The notes under the pieces are model-generated. The model did not search any database, was not told the DNA's origin, and saw nothing but the letters and a program-made list of their open reading frames with translations. Below, in pieces: positions 1 to 9,555 of a stretch of 29,941 nt of DNA. Where the stretch lies: NCBI GenBank assembly GCA_017645255.1, contig JAGCPI010000029.1:1-29941 (forward strand). The letters run 5' to 3'. Numbering within the stretch: position 1 is the stretch's first letter; each line of letters opens with the position of its first letter. This DNA comes from a bacterium (lineage in GTDB: Bacteria > Bacillota_I > Bacilli_A > Mycoplasmatales > Mycoplasmoidaceae). The position numbers and the translations under genes were made by a program.

Positions 1-92
1 CAATTGCTGATTATATCTATTACTACAACAATGTACGGATTCAAAAAAAATTGAACTGGATGACACCAGTTCAATATAAAAATCAATTATAA
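1..92 (+). CDS. IS3-family transposase, C-terminal end (partial)
   Basis: The window opens inside a reading frame (codons from base 3) that ends at TAA 90-92 and gives about 29 residues. They include YIYYYNNVRIQ followed by WMTPVQYK. The pattern Y-x-x-YN-x-x-R-(I/L)-(Q/H)-x-x-L-x-x-x-(T/S)-P-x-x-(Y/F) is the hallmark C-terminus of the IS3-family OrfB DDE transposase (rve integrase fold), just after the catalytic glutamate region. The catalytic DDE residues and the start lie outside the window, so whether the element is intact cannot be judged. One Trp here is TGG. The tail is followed by a putative IS right end. Family assignment is fairly sure; the subgroup (IS150-like) is inferred only from the adjacent end sequence. 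Confidence 0.8.
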   Translation, partial: IADYIYYYNNVRIQKKLNWMTPVQYKNQL

Positions 93-141
93 TAAAAAAC
101 ACGAAATTTGAATTTTTGTCCAAATTTCATGTCCTAGTTTA
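93..141 (+). mobile_element. Probable right end of the IS3-type element
   Basis: Directly after the transposase stop is a short non-coding stretch with a perfect 8-bp inverted repeat (GAAATTTG 103-110, CAAATTTC 121-128) and the string TGTCCAAATTTCATGTCC. IS150-group elements carry a comparable GTCCAA-containing right end just downstream of orfB. The exact tip is unclear and is placed near 141. The left end and any target duplication are outside the window, so the boundary is an estimate. Confidence 0.45.
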
Positions 142-331
142 ATTCTTATTTGTTTAATACATGAAAAATAAGTGCTTCATGGGCCGATAAAGAACCAAAT
201 GTAACATGTCAATTTGGGGGGTTAGTTGCGTTATTTACTTCCATTAAAAAATACCAAAATCAATATTGTTCAATTAATCAAGATAATACGAATAATGCTT
301 AAACAAGCATTATTTTTTTGTATAAATAAAA
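142..331. other. Gene-free stretch with a possible coding remnant
   Basis: No gene with a start codon and ribosome site is visible between the IS end and the operon end at 386. An open frame on the plus strand runs from just after TAG 135-137 to TAA 300-302 (about 54 codons, one TGA read as Trp). It contains a peptide beginning SASWADKEPNVTCQFGG but has no usable start, and I do not recognise it. It could be the tail of a gene disrupted by the insertion sequence, or chance. Confidence 0.3.
291..319 (+). terminator. Rho-independent terminator, plus strand
   Basis: A perfect 10-bp stem AATAATGCTT (291-300) / AAGCATTATT (305-314) with the 4-nt loop AAAC is followed by a T run to 319. On the minus strand the hairpin is not followed by T, so it acts on plus-strand transcription, for example transcripts leaving the insertion sequence. 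Confidence 0.75.
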
Positions 332-363
332 AGCAATAATCCTTCTTGAAAAGAATTATTGCT
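332..363. terminator. Bidirectional terminator at the operon end
   Basis: A perfect 9-bp stem AGCAATAAT (332-340) / ATTATTGCT (355-363) has a 14-nt loop. It is followed by ATTTTTA on the plus strand. On the minus strand it is followed by TTTTATTTA (complement of bases just before 332). It lies 22 nt past the stop of the last minus-strand gene and probably ends the four-gene operon while also blocking read-through from the insertion sequence. Confidence 0.65.
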
Positions 364-385
364 ATTTTTACTTAGATGAATTGTT

Positions 386-2263
386 TTATTTAACTAATGT
401 GTAGTCTAATTGGTTATGTTCCATATTTCATTTACTGGTAACATGACTAAAGGTTTTCTTATTTTTATTATCTTGCATGAATTCATAATTATCAAAAATA
501 AATTCCGACAAACCATCTACAAAGTTGGTTTCTAGTTTTTCCATTAAGCCTCTACCACCCATGGTTCGATCATATTTATCCTTAATGCCTTGAAATAAGA
601 ATTCTTTATCAGCTTTATTGATTCGTAAATCAATAAATTTTTCTTCTTTTAATTTACTAATAATCTTGTTTAACTTCATATCTAGAATTTCATCAAGAAT
701 CGTATTATCAGTTATGAAATCAAATGGAATAATATTCTTTTCCCCAATCCGGTTTAAAATTTCTGGACGCTTTAAATTATTTTTAAAGTAGTCTTTAACT
801 GCGTTAATAAATTGTTCGTGGACCGCATCTTTATCAGCATTTGCATCCTTAATTTGAGATGTACCAATGTTACTGGTGAAAATAATTAAAGTTTCACTAA
901 AGTCAACGGTTTCACCTTGACTTGAAGTTAATCTACCATCTTCAAGAATTTGCAAAAATTTATCTAGAATTTTGTTGTGAGCTTTTTCAATTTCATCAAA
1001 TAATAAAATACAAAAAGGTTTTTCCTTAACCGCATTAGTTAATTGTCCTCCAGCATCATATCCTACATAACCTGGCGCAGCCCCAATTAATTTTTGGTCG
1101 CTTTCTTCGTGATTATATTCACTCATATCAAATCTAATTAAGCGTGATTCATCACCAAAAATGTATTCACATAATGCTTTACTAATTTCCGTTTTCCCAA
1201 CTCCAGTTGGACCAACAAAAAACAAGATTCCTTTTGGTTTTTTAGAATTAGATGATTGCGTGATTCCTTGCAAACCAGTAAAACTACGAATTAAAGTTTT
1301 ACGGATTTGGCTAATTGCATAATCTTGACCTTTCACCCGTTTATTTAATTCTTCACTAATTTTATTTAAATCTTTAAAGTTTTTACTGGATTCTCATTCA
1401 CTTTGTTTTTTATTAAAGTTAGCAATATTATAAAGTTGTTTAAACGTATATTTTTCATCACTATCAACTTCTAGTTTTGCTAGTTGTAAGATTTCGCGGT
1501 ATGATAAACCATCAGTGATTACTACTGCGTCTTTAAAGTCGTCACTATCAGGATCTTCAATTGTATCTTTTACATTAACAAAATAATCACTATAGGTTTT
1601 AAAGAAGTCACTTCTTTCTTCTTTACTTGGCTTTTGGATTACTACACTAGCAAATTCGATGTTGTTAGTAGAAAAGAAATTAGTTAAGGTACTTGGATTT
1701 CTACTGTAAAGAATTAATTTCTTAAAGTTGGTAATAAAACGAACTGCCTTAATGTTCTCATTAAATTCCATGAAATCCGCAATTAATTGGGATAGTTTAG
1801 CAGGTGGTACGCCTTGCATGGCACCTTTATCAAAGAAGATATCACTGCAATCAATAATGTCAAGGCGGGAAAATTGATTATTATTTTTTGCAGTTGCCTT
1901 AATTTCATCATTTAATTGATCTAAGTAAGCAGTTAAATCATTATCTGCTGTATTATCTAATCCTAATTCGTCTTGATTTTGGGCTTGTTCTTTTTCTTCA
2001 GTTGATTGGGGTTTATCTTTATCTAATGAGTAATCAATTTGGCCATCGCTGGGGCTAAAGTAGTGCACAGTTTTGACTGGATTTGCTTTAACATGATTAC
2101 AGTAATAGGCAATTACATCAGTTAATGAAACAAAACCATTTGATTTTGCCTTGGGAAAAATATCTTGCAAATAGAATAATTCATTAATGTTTCCCGAAAC
2201 TAGCAAAATATTTTTTTGGTCTAATTTGTTAAATAGGGTTTGTAATGATGATTTTAATGACAT
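386..2263 (-). CDS. AAA+ ATPase with ClpB-type C-terminal module and degenerate N-terminal AAA-like half
   Basis: This 625-aa protein is continuous only with UGA as Trp (TGA at 1391-1393 and 428-430); the true stop is TAA at 386-388. The C-terminal half is a clear Clp/HSP100 second-ring AAA+ domain. It has Walker A GPTGVGKT (about 351-358), the pore loop GYVGYDAGG (398-406), Walker B LLFDE (420-424), sensor 1 TSNIG (463-467), the arginine-finger segment RPEILNRI (499-506) and sensor 2 GGRGL (569-573), so it should bind and hydrolyse ATP and remodel or thread a protein partner. The N-terminal ~300 residues lack a Walker A. They have AAA-like features (NILLVSGN near the start, FITN, then KPSKEERSDFF) and look like a degenerate first AAA domain with an acidic linker. 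No ClpP-docking IGF/L loop is seen. ATG follows the upstream stop by 2 nt, with AAAGGAA as ribosome site. It is the last gene of the operon. ClpB-like ATPase is certain; the biological role is unknown. Confidence 0.92.
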
Positions 2264-2265
2264 AA

Positions 2266-3240
2266 TTATTTATTCCTTTCATTAAAGGTATTAATTGCTT
2301 TTTCTAATGGTTTAGCATCTGAAACATTCCTGGTAATGATTGGTGTAGAGTATTCATATCCTTTTTGTTTTAATTTAGCAAGAATGCTTCGGGTGGTAGC
2401 TTCGCAAGCGTGGCCAACATAATTACCAAGTTTGTAATTTATTTTCCCTAGGGAATTAAAATTAATTCCTACGGTATTATTATTGGCATTTTTAAATAAT
2501 AAAACCGTGCTAAAAACGCCTTCTTCTTCGTTATATAAATATTTAATTGCATGGCCAGTAAATTTAAAACCAACTTCTTTTAAGATGGTAGAAACATCTT
2601 TAATTAATCTAATCATGCGGTTAAATTCCGCATTTTTAGAAGCAATAAATCCAGGGATATCACTTACTTCTTGTGCGGTTGTATAACGATTAACTTGGTT
2701 TAGCAAGTCTAATTTAATATCATTAGGAAAACTGCAATTATCAATGGCTTTCTTAAATTCTTGTCGGTAGACTTTTAATTGTTCTTCATTAATTTGGGCA
2801 TTGCGAATTTGATCAATGGTATTTAACAAACTTTCTTCACTAATGATTTGGTGTTGTGCATTTAATTGTTCTAATGCTGTGGTTGCTAAGATACCATATT
2901 GAGCAATTATTTTATTGATGTTTTCTGTGGCATTTTGCAAGTATGTTTGGTAAAATCCCGCAATACTTGCATTGGCGAATTGTTGCATGTTGGCGACATC
3001 TTTCATGATAGTTATTAGCATTTGTTGGGCTTGAAATGAATCTACCCTTTTACCTTGTAAACTATAAATATCATTAATTTTCTTTTGGTATTGTTCTAAT
3101 AAACTATGAATAGTTTTTGATGTTTGTTCGTTCTTTCAATCATATTGTTCGATTGAATGAAGTCTATTTAAAATATCGCTGCATTGCAATTTAATATCTT
3201 CACTTAAATTAAATGCAACAAAACTTACTCCATGACTCAT
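2266..3240 (-). CDS. Uncharacterised 324-aa operon protein, helical N-terminus
   Basis: The frame runs from ATG at 3240 to TAA at 2266-2268, with one UGA-Trp at 3136-3138. An apparent later ATG at 3021 would make a 251-aa product, but the earlier start sits 2 nt after the upstream gene's stop and has an AAGAAGG ribosome site, so I chose it. The protein begins MSHGVSFVAFNLSED. Residues ~20-230 are predominantly helical, with heptad-like stretches rich in Gln, Asn, Leu and Ile. Residues ~220-300 look like a mixed alpha/beta domain (GFKFTGHAIKYLY, then VGINFNSLGK and NYVGHACEAT). No membrane segment, signal peptide or catalytic motif is visible. I do not recognise the family. Tight packing between the 656-aa protein and the AAA+ ATPase suggests a structural or adaptor subunit of the same machine. 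Confidence 0.85.
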
Positions 3241-3242
3241 AA

Positions 3243-5213
3243 TTATTTACCTTCTTTCTTCTTATTTTCTTCTTTGAACTTTTTGATTTTATTTTTTAAA
3301 TCTTTTAGGAATAAATTATACTCTTGTAATTTTTTAAATGCTTTTTCAAAAATACTTGTATCACTGTATTCATTTATATCAGGATTTCCATGCACAAAAT
3401 CATTATTAAAAGTTTGCAAGTCTTTAAATTTCTTTTGTTCTTGTCTGTTTAATACATCTTTTACAATTTCATTATCTCTTACTTGACTATATCCTTTTGA
3501 TTTATCGTACTCAAATCCTAACAATTCTGGCAATATAACTTCTAAAATTTGGCGGTTATCTTGCGAACACGTAGTTAAAGTTGCAAATTTTTTTTCGGCT
3601 AATTGATTTTTTACTTCTTGCGATTTATTGTTTAAATCTTGTCAGGTATTAGTTAAACAATGCAAATTTAATTCCTTGTTTAACTTCATTAGACTATCCA
3701 TTTGATTTTTTAATTGGGAATATAACTCACTTAGTTTATCCTTATTTAGTTGGTTAGCAGCACGCAATAATTCTTGAGATAAATCAATTTGGTTAATAAT
3801 TTCTTTTTCTAACTTGCAATCAACTAAATAGGTTTGATTTTTTGAATAGTCAAAATTAAATTTACTAATAATTTTGATTTGTAATTTTGGATTGGCAATT
3901 AATTTTGCATTTAACATTTGTAAAAATGCATCATGATAATCAGCAATTTGTGTATTTAAATAATCATCAATTTTAGCTGGGAATAAGTCATTAATTAATT
4001 CTAGATCAATTTTGTTATTAATCAAAAATGGTAAGCATTTATCAAAGTTATTTTCAATTAGATTTTGGTAAATATTGACTGTTTGTTGATTTTGGCAAAT
4101 AGATTGCAAAATGTAATCATTAATAATTTGGTTATTTAATTTTTCAAAAATTCAATTAATAAATGCATTATCATCATTTAAATAATTGTCAATTAGCGAT
4201 TTGATCTCAGCATCATTTAAAGTATGTTTATATAACTTCTTTCAGCATGCTTTATTAATTTCATCATTAACTTCTTGGTTATAAATAAATAATTGTCATA
4301 ATTGGTTATCAATTATGAAGTAAGTATTATTGCCTAAAGATTTACATTCATTTTGATTAATAATTTTTTCATCCTCAATAAAATCTAAAGAAGGAATTAT
4401 TTTTTCAATCAATGGAATATTATTGAATGTACAACTTAATTGATTACAAATTAATTGCAATAAATCCTGATAGAAGATTTTTGATAAATAGTAATTTTCA
4501 TAGATTTTTTCTTCAAGTTGACCGTGTGGGAAAATATTAATTTGGTTATCATTTATATCTACTTTAAAAATGCATGGTGTCTTAAAATACACTAAATTTA
4601 ATCCATTATTAATCTCTTCTTGTTTCTTTAATTCATGGTTAAATAAATTTTCATTACCTTTAATTAAGTAGTTATTAATATGTTCAACGATTGCTTGGTT
4701 GTATTTATTGTTATTTTCTTTATTTTTATCAATAAATGCATTGCAAACTAACTTTGAAAATGGAATTAAATTTTTATCATTAGGATGATATTGTTGCAAT
4801 GTTAAATCACTAAAAATTCCTTTTTTTAAATCAAGCTGGTGAGTATGTTTTTGTTCACTATTACCAAAAAATCCTTCATCATTATCTAATAATTTTTTGA
4901 TTTTTCCATCAATATTAAAGTTACCAACAAAACTTTGCAATGATGGCAATTCATCTTGGTCATTATTGATAGTTTTATTGCTAATTAAGTTATTTAGGGC
5001 TTCTTGAAATAATGAGTCATAGTTATCATTAAGGTGATAAAACCGGTGGATTACTTCTTGGAGTGTGTCTGTTGGCGTTACCTTTTTGTTGCTAGCAATT
5101 GCTAATAAAATTAATGCTTTTGTTTCATCTAATTCAGTTAAAGTACTAACACTATAATTAACATCATAAACTGCATATGGAATTGGCAATTCAATCTTTA
5201 ATTCTTTAACCAT
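3243..5213 (-). CDS. Uncharacterised 656-aa operon protein, C-terminal coiled coil
   Basis: One frame runs from ATG at 5213 to TAA at 3243-3245, crossing several UGA-Trp codons (for example at 4296-4298 and 3642-3644) that split it under the standard code. It starts MVKELKIELPIPYAVYDVN. The first ~90 residues resemble a small helical, possibly winged-helix, segment by eye only. The middle (~100-400) is Asn/Asp/Leu-rich without a motif I know. The last ~130 residues contain Lys/Glu-rich helices likely to form a coiled coil (KNKIKKFKEENKKKEGK at the end). The start overlaps the helicase gene by 16 nt and is preceded by GGAGAAG about 10 nt upstream, which suggests translational coupling. No signal peptide or membrane segment is seen. 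A tract of eight A's on the coding strand lies near 3588-3595. Family unknown; probable partner of the helicase. Confidence 0.85.
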
Positions 5214-8200
5214 ACAAATTCTTCTCCATCAAGAATGCAACCATTATTAATGCATTCATTATAAACGCAGCGCAAAAATTCTTGTTCTTCTTTCATGCTT
5301 CCGACATCACTAATGGTGCTATCAACAAAATAGTGCCCTTTAAAACTACCAACCATAATTAATTTTGCTTTTGCTCTACTGATTGCAACATTATTGCGTT
5401 CATTTACTAAGTAAAAACTTAAATCTCGTTTGTGTAAGTTTACGTTATTATTTTTTAAGTTTGCATATGCAGGAACAAAATCTAAAATAATAACTTCAGC
5501 CTCGCGGCCTTGAAAATTATCAACCGTATCAATTTTTATTTGGTTATAACTAGGATTAATCTTTTTTAAAAAAGACCTGATTAAATTCTTTTGGGATTTA
5601 GTCATGGTAATAAGACCAATATCACTCAATTTTAATTTGGGATTAGAATTGTGTAAATTATCAATTACGTTAGTAATTATTAAAGCATCATAAGGATTAA
5701 TTCGTGATCCGTATTGATTATTATTTCAGGTATTAGTATCAAAAGAATCATTTGTATCCATTTTGATATGATAAGTTTTTTTGAAGTATGTTTGCATTTG
5801 GCCGCTTAATTTACTGCTATCAATTAAAATAACTGGTTCGTTGCATTGTTGAGTATTTCCATTGTGATATGTTAACGAAAAGGAATAAGTTGGAAATTTA
5901 CGGGGTTGTTCAGGCATTTGCAATTTTTCATCATCTTCATAAAAGGTATTTACGACGTTCATTATTTCATTGCAAAAACGATGTTGGACTGTAAGATTTT
6001 GGTACGGAGCATTATCCCGATTAGGCAATGATCTTAAAGTTTTAACTTCTTTATTAAAGAATGAATCCTTGTAAAGTTTTTTTAACCAATCTGCTAAATG
6101 CTTTGCTTCTTCTTGCTTGTTACCGTTTTCATCATAAACCTTTTCTAAAGTTTTATCACCCATTGTTTTATTAAATTGGGAGGTAAATTTCTTATTTTGC
6201 ACTAAATCAATGCATTCATCCTTCGTAAAATCACATTTAGGAGGTAATTGCTTATAATCACCTGCAAAAATTACTTTTTTTGCTAAAACAATTCTGGATA
6301 ATATTTCGGGAGTAGTTGACTTACTGATTTCATCAATGATGACAATGTCAATGGGCCAATCATAAAACAAATCAGTATCATTTTTATTTAATAATGATAA
6401 AGTAATGGTGGAAGTAGTAGTAATTCCAAAAATATTGATTAAATGATTATTCACAATGTAATCTTTAAATTTTTGAGAGTTCTTGAGTTTATTTTCATCA
6501 TTTAAATATTTTTTGCGAAATAATGATGCATAATGATTGGTATTTTGATCGTTTAAGTATTGCTTAATTTCATCTAAAGTATCAAATACTTTTGGTAAAG
6601 AACGAAGCTTGTGTAATTGGTCAATTAAATTATCATATTGATCTAATAATTCCTTATTTCCATCATATGCTTTTTTACCAAGAATGCGAATAATTGCATC
6701 AGCAAAAACAATTGGATCTTGATTAATTTCGTCCACAATACTGTTAATAATTTTTTGGTATTTTGCAAAACGACCTAAAGTTGCTAATTTTTTAACCAAT
6801 TCGTGGTTTTCATTAATAATCTTTGCTTCGCTATCAGTAATAAATGGTGGCATAACAAAATGATTAGTTATTAATTCATCAACGATTTTTAGTAAATGAT
6901 CATTGGAATTACTATTTGGGTCGCATGCATTAATGCACTTGGTCACAAACCGTTTTCAAGCATTGTCAATGTTGTATTTATTTGCTTCGTTTTTTTGTTC
7001 ATCCGCAATATACTTAATCATGATTAAAAGCGGATTATCATTATTAAGTTCATCCAAACGATCAAAGAAATTATTAATGGCTTCATGTGATTGACTAGTC
7101 ATTAAGATGGTTTTATTTTCCAACGCATATTGGTTTGCAATGGCACAAATAGTTTGGGTTTTACCAGTTCCAGGGGGACCTTGCAAATAAAAAAAGTTGT
7201 CAATGTTAATGCCTTTATAAACTGCACTTTCCTGATTTTGATTTAATTGATAGTTATTTAAAATTTGTTTGTCAATTGCCTTATCACCTTCTACCCTTAA
7301 GTTTTGTGGTGAAAGTAAATTAGCAAATAAATAAGGATTTTTATAATAACCAAGTCGAATTTGTTCTAGTCCATTTGCATACCGATTAAGAATGGCAATC
7401 GTACCACTATCTTTTTCATCAATATAAAAATTATTAGCAGTTTTAAAATCATCACTTAAAGCTGAGTTAACTAGTTGTAATGGTGAAAAAGTATGATTTT
7501 GTTCTTCTTCAAAATTAAAAGTGAAATCAAAAACGTTGTATTTATCAGCATTAATAAATTCAATTTGCTTATTATATTGTTCAACCACTTTTTGATTAAC
7601 ATCAATTTGTTTTAAATTCGTGTTAATTTCTTTTTTTAATGAATTAATTCTGCTATTATTATTTTCAATTTCTAAATTAGTTTTCTTAATTTCATTTTTT
7701 TGAATATCTGTAGCTTTAGTTAAATCTTTTATTTTGCTTATAAGTTCTTTGCTAGTTTGATTAATTTCTTTAATTTCAATTTCATTAGTATCAATTTGTT
7801 GTTGAATTTTCCTTAATTCTTCATTTCTTTGTTCATCATCTAAGGTTTTATCTTTACTAATTACTTTTTGTCTTTGTTTTAGGTCTTCTATAGTTTCCTT
7901 TAAATCATTGATGTTTTGTGATTGAGAGTCAATTTCATCTTGATGATAGATTAAGTCTTGTTCTAATTTGGCGAGGTCATCTGTTTGTTTACTTATAAGT
8001 TCGTTTAATTGATTAAATTTGGTTGTTAATGTTTCAATGGTTGCTTTATTATTAGTATTTTTATTTTGAAATTCATTATTATCATTTTCTAGTTTATTAA
8101 TTCTTGTTTGTAATTGATCAATTAAATCTTGATTAGCATCACTTTTTAACTCTGTTATGTGAATGCGATAATTACTACTTTCATCATTGCGATTAATTAA

Positions 8201-9124
8201 AAAATATTTCGCATTCTTAGTCATCCCAATATTAGCATTCCCTTTTAATTGCAACAAATAACAATGAATGCTGTCATCCATTCCATAGCTTGTATCATTT
8301 CCAAGATAATAAAGAATTTGACTATCTTTACTGCTATTGCTTTGTTTATCATTATAATAATCCCGAATTGCAAAAATGAAACGTGTTCAATTATCATAAT
8401 TTAAATATTCTCGTAATAAGGAAGTAGTATCATTCTTCTTAAATGAGACGATAGGAATAAGTAAGCATAAATCAGAATAAAATGCTGGTTCTGGTTCAGT
8501 AGTACTTTCTTGATTAATGATTACTTTAAATGATCTAGAATTGTCTAGCTGACGATTTAATTCCAGTAATTCAACGCGTTTAATGAGTAAACTAGGTATA
8601 ATTTGTCTTGGTTGCAAGGTATTTTTAGAATCTAGTTCAAGATCACAATAAATTGCAATTGTATTTAAGCCATTTAAACCAGGATGAATTGGTTGTGGTA
8701 ATTTAAAAACTAAACAAATATTAAATAAATCAAGGTTTGCTTTATTTGTTTGACTTATTATCAAATTATTATCATTGCAAGCTTTGATGTAGTCACCAAT
8801 GTTATCAATATGAACTTTTGGCTTATCATTTGGGTTGATTGCTTTATATGCTTTATCAAAAGTAATTCACAATCCTCGAAGATCTAAGTCAAGCATTTGA
8901 AATTCAACTTCGTTGTTGTTAATAAGATTAACCAAATACTCTAATTCTTTTTCACTATTGCCACATAATGATGAATCAATGATTTTAAAAGTGGCATCTA
9001 ATGATTTAGTAAGCATATAATCAATATTAATTAGTTTGCTGCTTTTATTAGGTCTTCGATACAACTGTCCTTCTCTTGGATAAGCTGGTAAACTTTTATC
9101 AAACCTTAAATTAATTGTGTACAT
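5198..9124 (-). CDS. UPF1/DNA2-like superfamily 1 helicase with long coiled-coil insert
   Basis: This 1308-aa protein is uninterrupted once four UGA codons (8867-8869, 8387-8389, 6956-6958, 5726-5728) are read as Trp. ATG 9124 is preceded by AAGGAG at ideal spacing. The N-terminal ~325 residues are an unassigned domain. Residues ~330-525 form a long heptad coiled coil. The helicase core follows: Q-motif-like LNQNQESAV, Walker A GPPGTGKT (649-656), motif Ia with TSQSHEAINN, motif II VIIDEIS (DEIS at 931-934), motif III GDYKQLPP (955-962), QHRF (1047-1050), motif V TVDNFQGRE (1200-1208) and motif VI NVAISRAKAKL (1245-1255). All SF1B motifs are present, so ATP-driven translocation on RNA or DNA is expected. 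No nuclease motif is evident. It is the first gene of the operon. Helicase family is certain; substrate and pathway are not. Some defence systems (for example Mokosh) use helicases of this class, but I cannot assign it to one. Confidence 0.95.
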
Positions 9125-9164
9125 TGATAAGAAGCTCCTTTTTTCACTAAATTAATAATTTCTA

Positions 9165-9170
9165 ATTATA
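9165..9170 (-). promoter_or_regulatory. Candidate -10 box for the four-gene operon
   Basis: On the minus strand a perfect TATAAT lies about 40 nt upstream of the helicase ATG. No good -35 hexamer is found at 16-18 nt, which is common in mollicutes, where the -10 box dominates. The surrounding sequence is so A/T-rich that chance matches are likely. Confidence 0.45.
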
Positions 9171-9492
9171 TTAAATTTTAAATTATTTAAATAAGTCGAA
9201 TTCTTGATATTTTTGATAAAATTTAAGTGATTTATTTTCTAAGCGTATTTTTGCTTAAAAAATAAAATTATTATTCTACTAATTAGCTATTGTTGATTAA
9301 TTGAATGTTTAACTGATTTAGTTCAATTAAACTAATTTCTAATTTTTGCATTTAATTAATTTAATTAGTAAAAACAATAAATATAAAGCATCTATTGCTA
9401 TTAATGTTAGTAAAAAATCTAATAAGTTTAAGTATATATATGTATATAACGTGGTAATACAACAAGATGGGTATATATACCTAAACTTATTA

Positions 9493-9522
9493 TTGATTTT
9501 TTTGCTAAAAAAGAAAGATAAT
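9493..9522 (+). promoter_or_regulatory. Candidate promoter of the first giant lipoprotein gene
   Basis: TTGATT (9493-9498) and GATAAT (9517-9522) are separated by 18 nt, each one or two bases from consensus. They sit 34 nt upstream of the ATG and immediately downstream of the right arm of the 20-bp inverted repeat (9472-9491). AGGGAG at 9545-9550 is the ribosome site. Confidence 0.5.
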
Positions 9523-9555
9523 ATAAAATTTTTTCCTATTATACAGGGAGCACAT

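Larger units (their letters stand above)
9125..9555. promoter_or_regulatory. Divergent intergenic region with three inverted repeats
   Basis: This region separates the minus-strand helicase operon from the plus-strand lipoprotein gene. Besides promoter-like sites it contains three inverted repeats. TTATTTTCTAAGC 9232-9244 pairs with 9253-9265 (12 of 13, 8-nt spacer). TTAATTGAA 9296-9304 pairs perfectly with 9321-9329. AATAAGTTTAAGTATATATA 9421-9440 pairs with 9472-9491 (19 of 20, 31-nt spacer). None is followed by a T run, so they are not ordinary terminators and could be operators or recombination sites. No gene is convincing here. A plus-strand open frame from 9346 merely extends the lipoprotein frame upstream of its ribosome site. 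Confidence 0.5.

Noticed and set aside
2266..3021. Shorter 251-aa version of the operon's third gene
   Set aside because: The frame continues upstream through a UGA-Trp codon to an ATG at 3240 that directly follows the preceding gene's stop.
3588..3595. Tract of eight identical bases as a possible phase-variation switch
   Set aside because: The tract is short, the frame is intact, and runs of this length are common at this base composition.
9346..9555. Upstream in-frame extension of the first lipoprotein (start at 9346)
   Set aside because: It would bury the signal peptide inside the protein. The ATG at 9556 has a good ribosome site and a typical lipoprotein leader.
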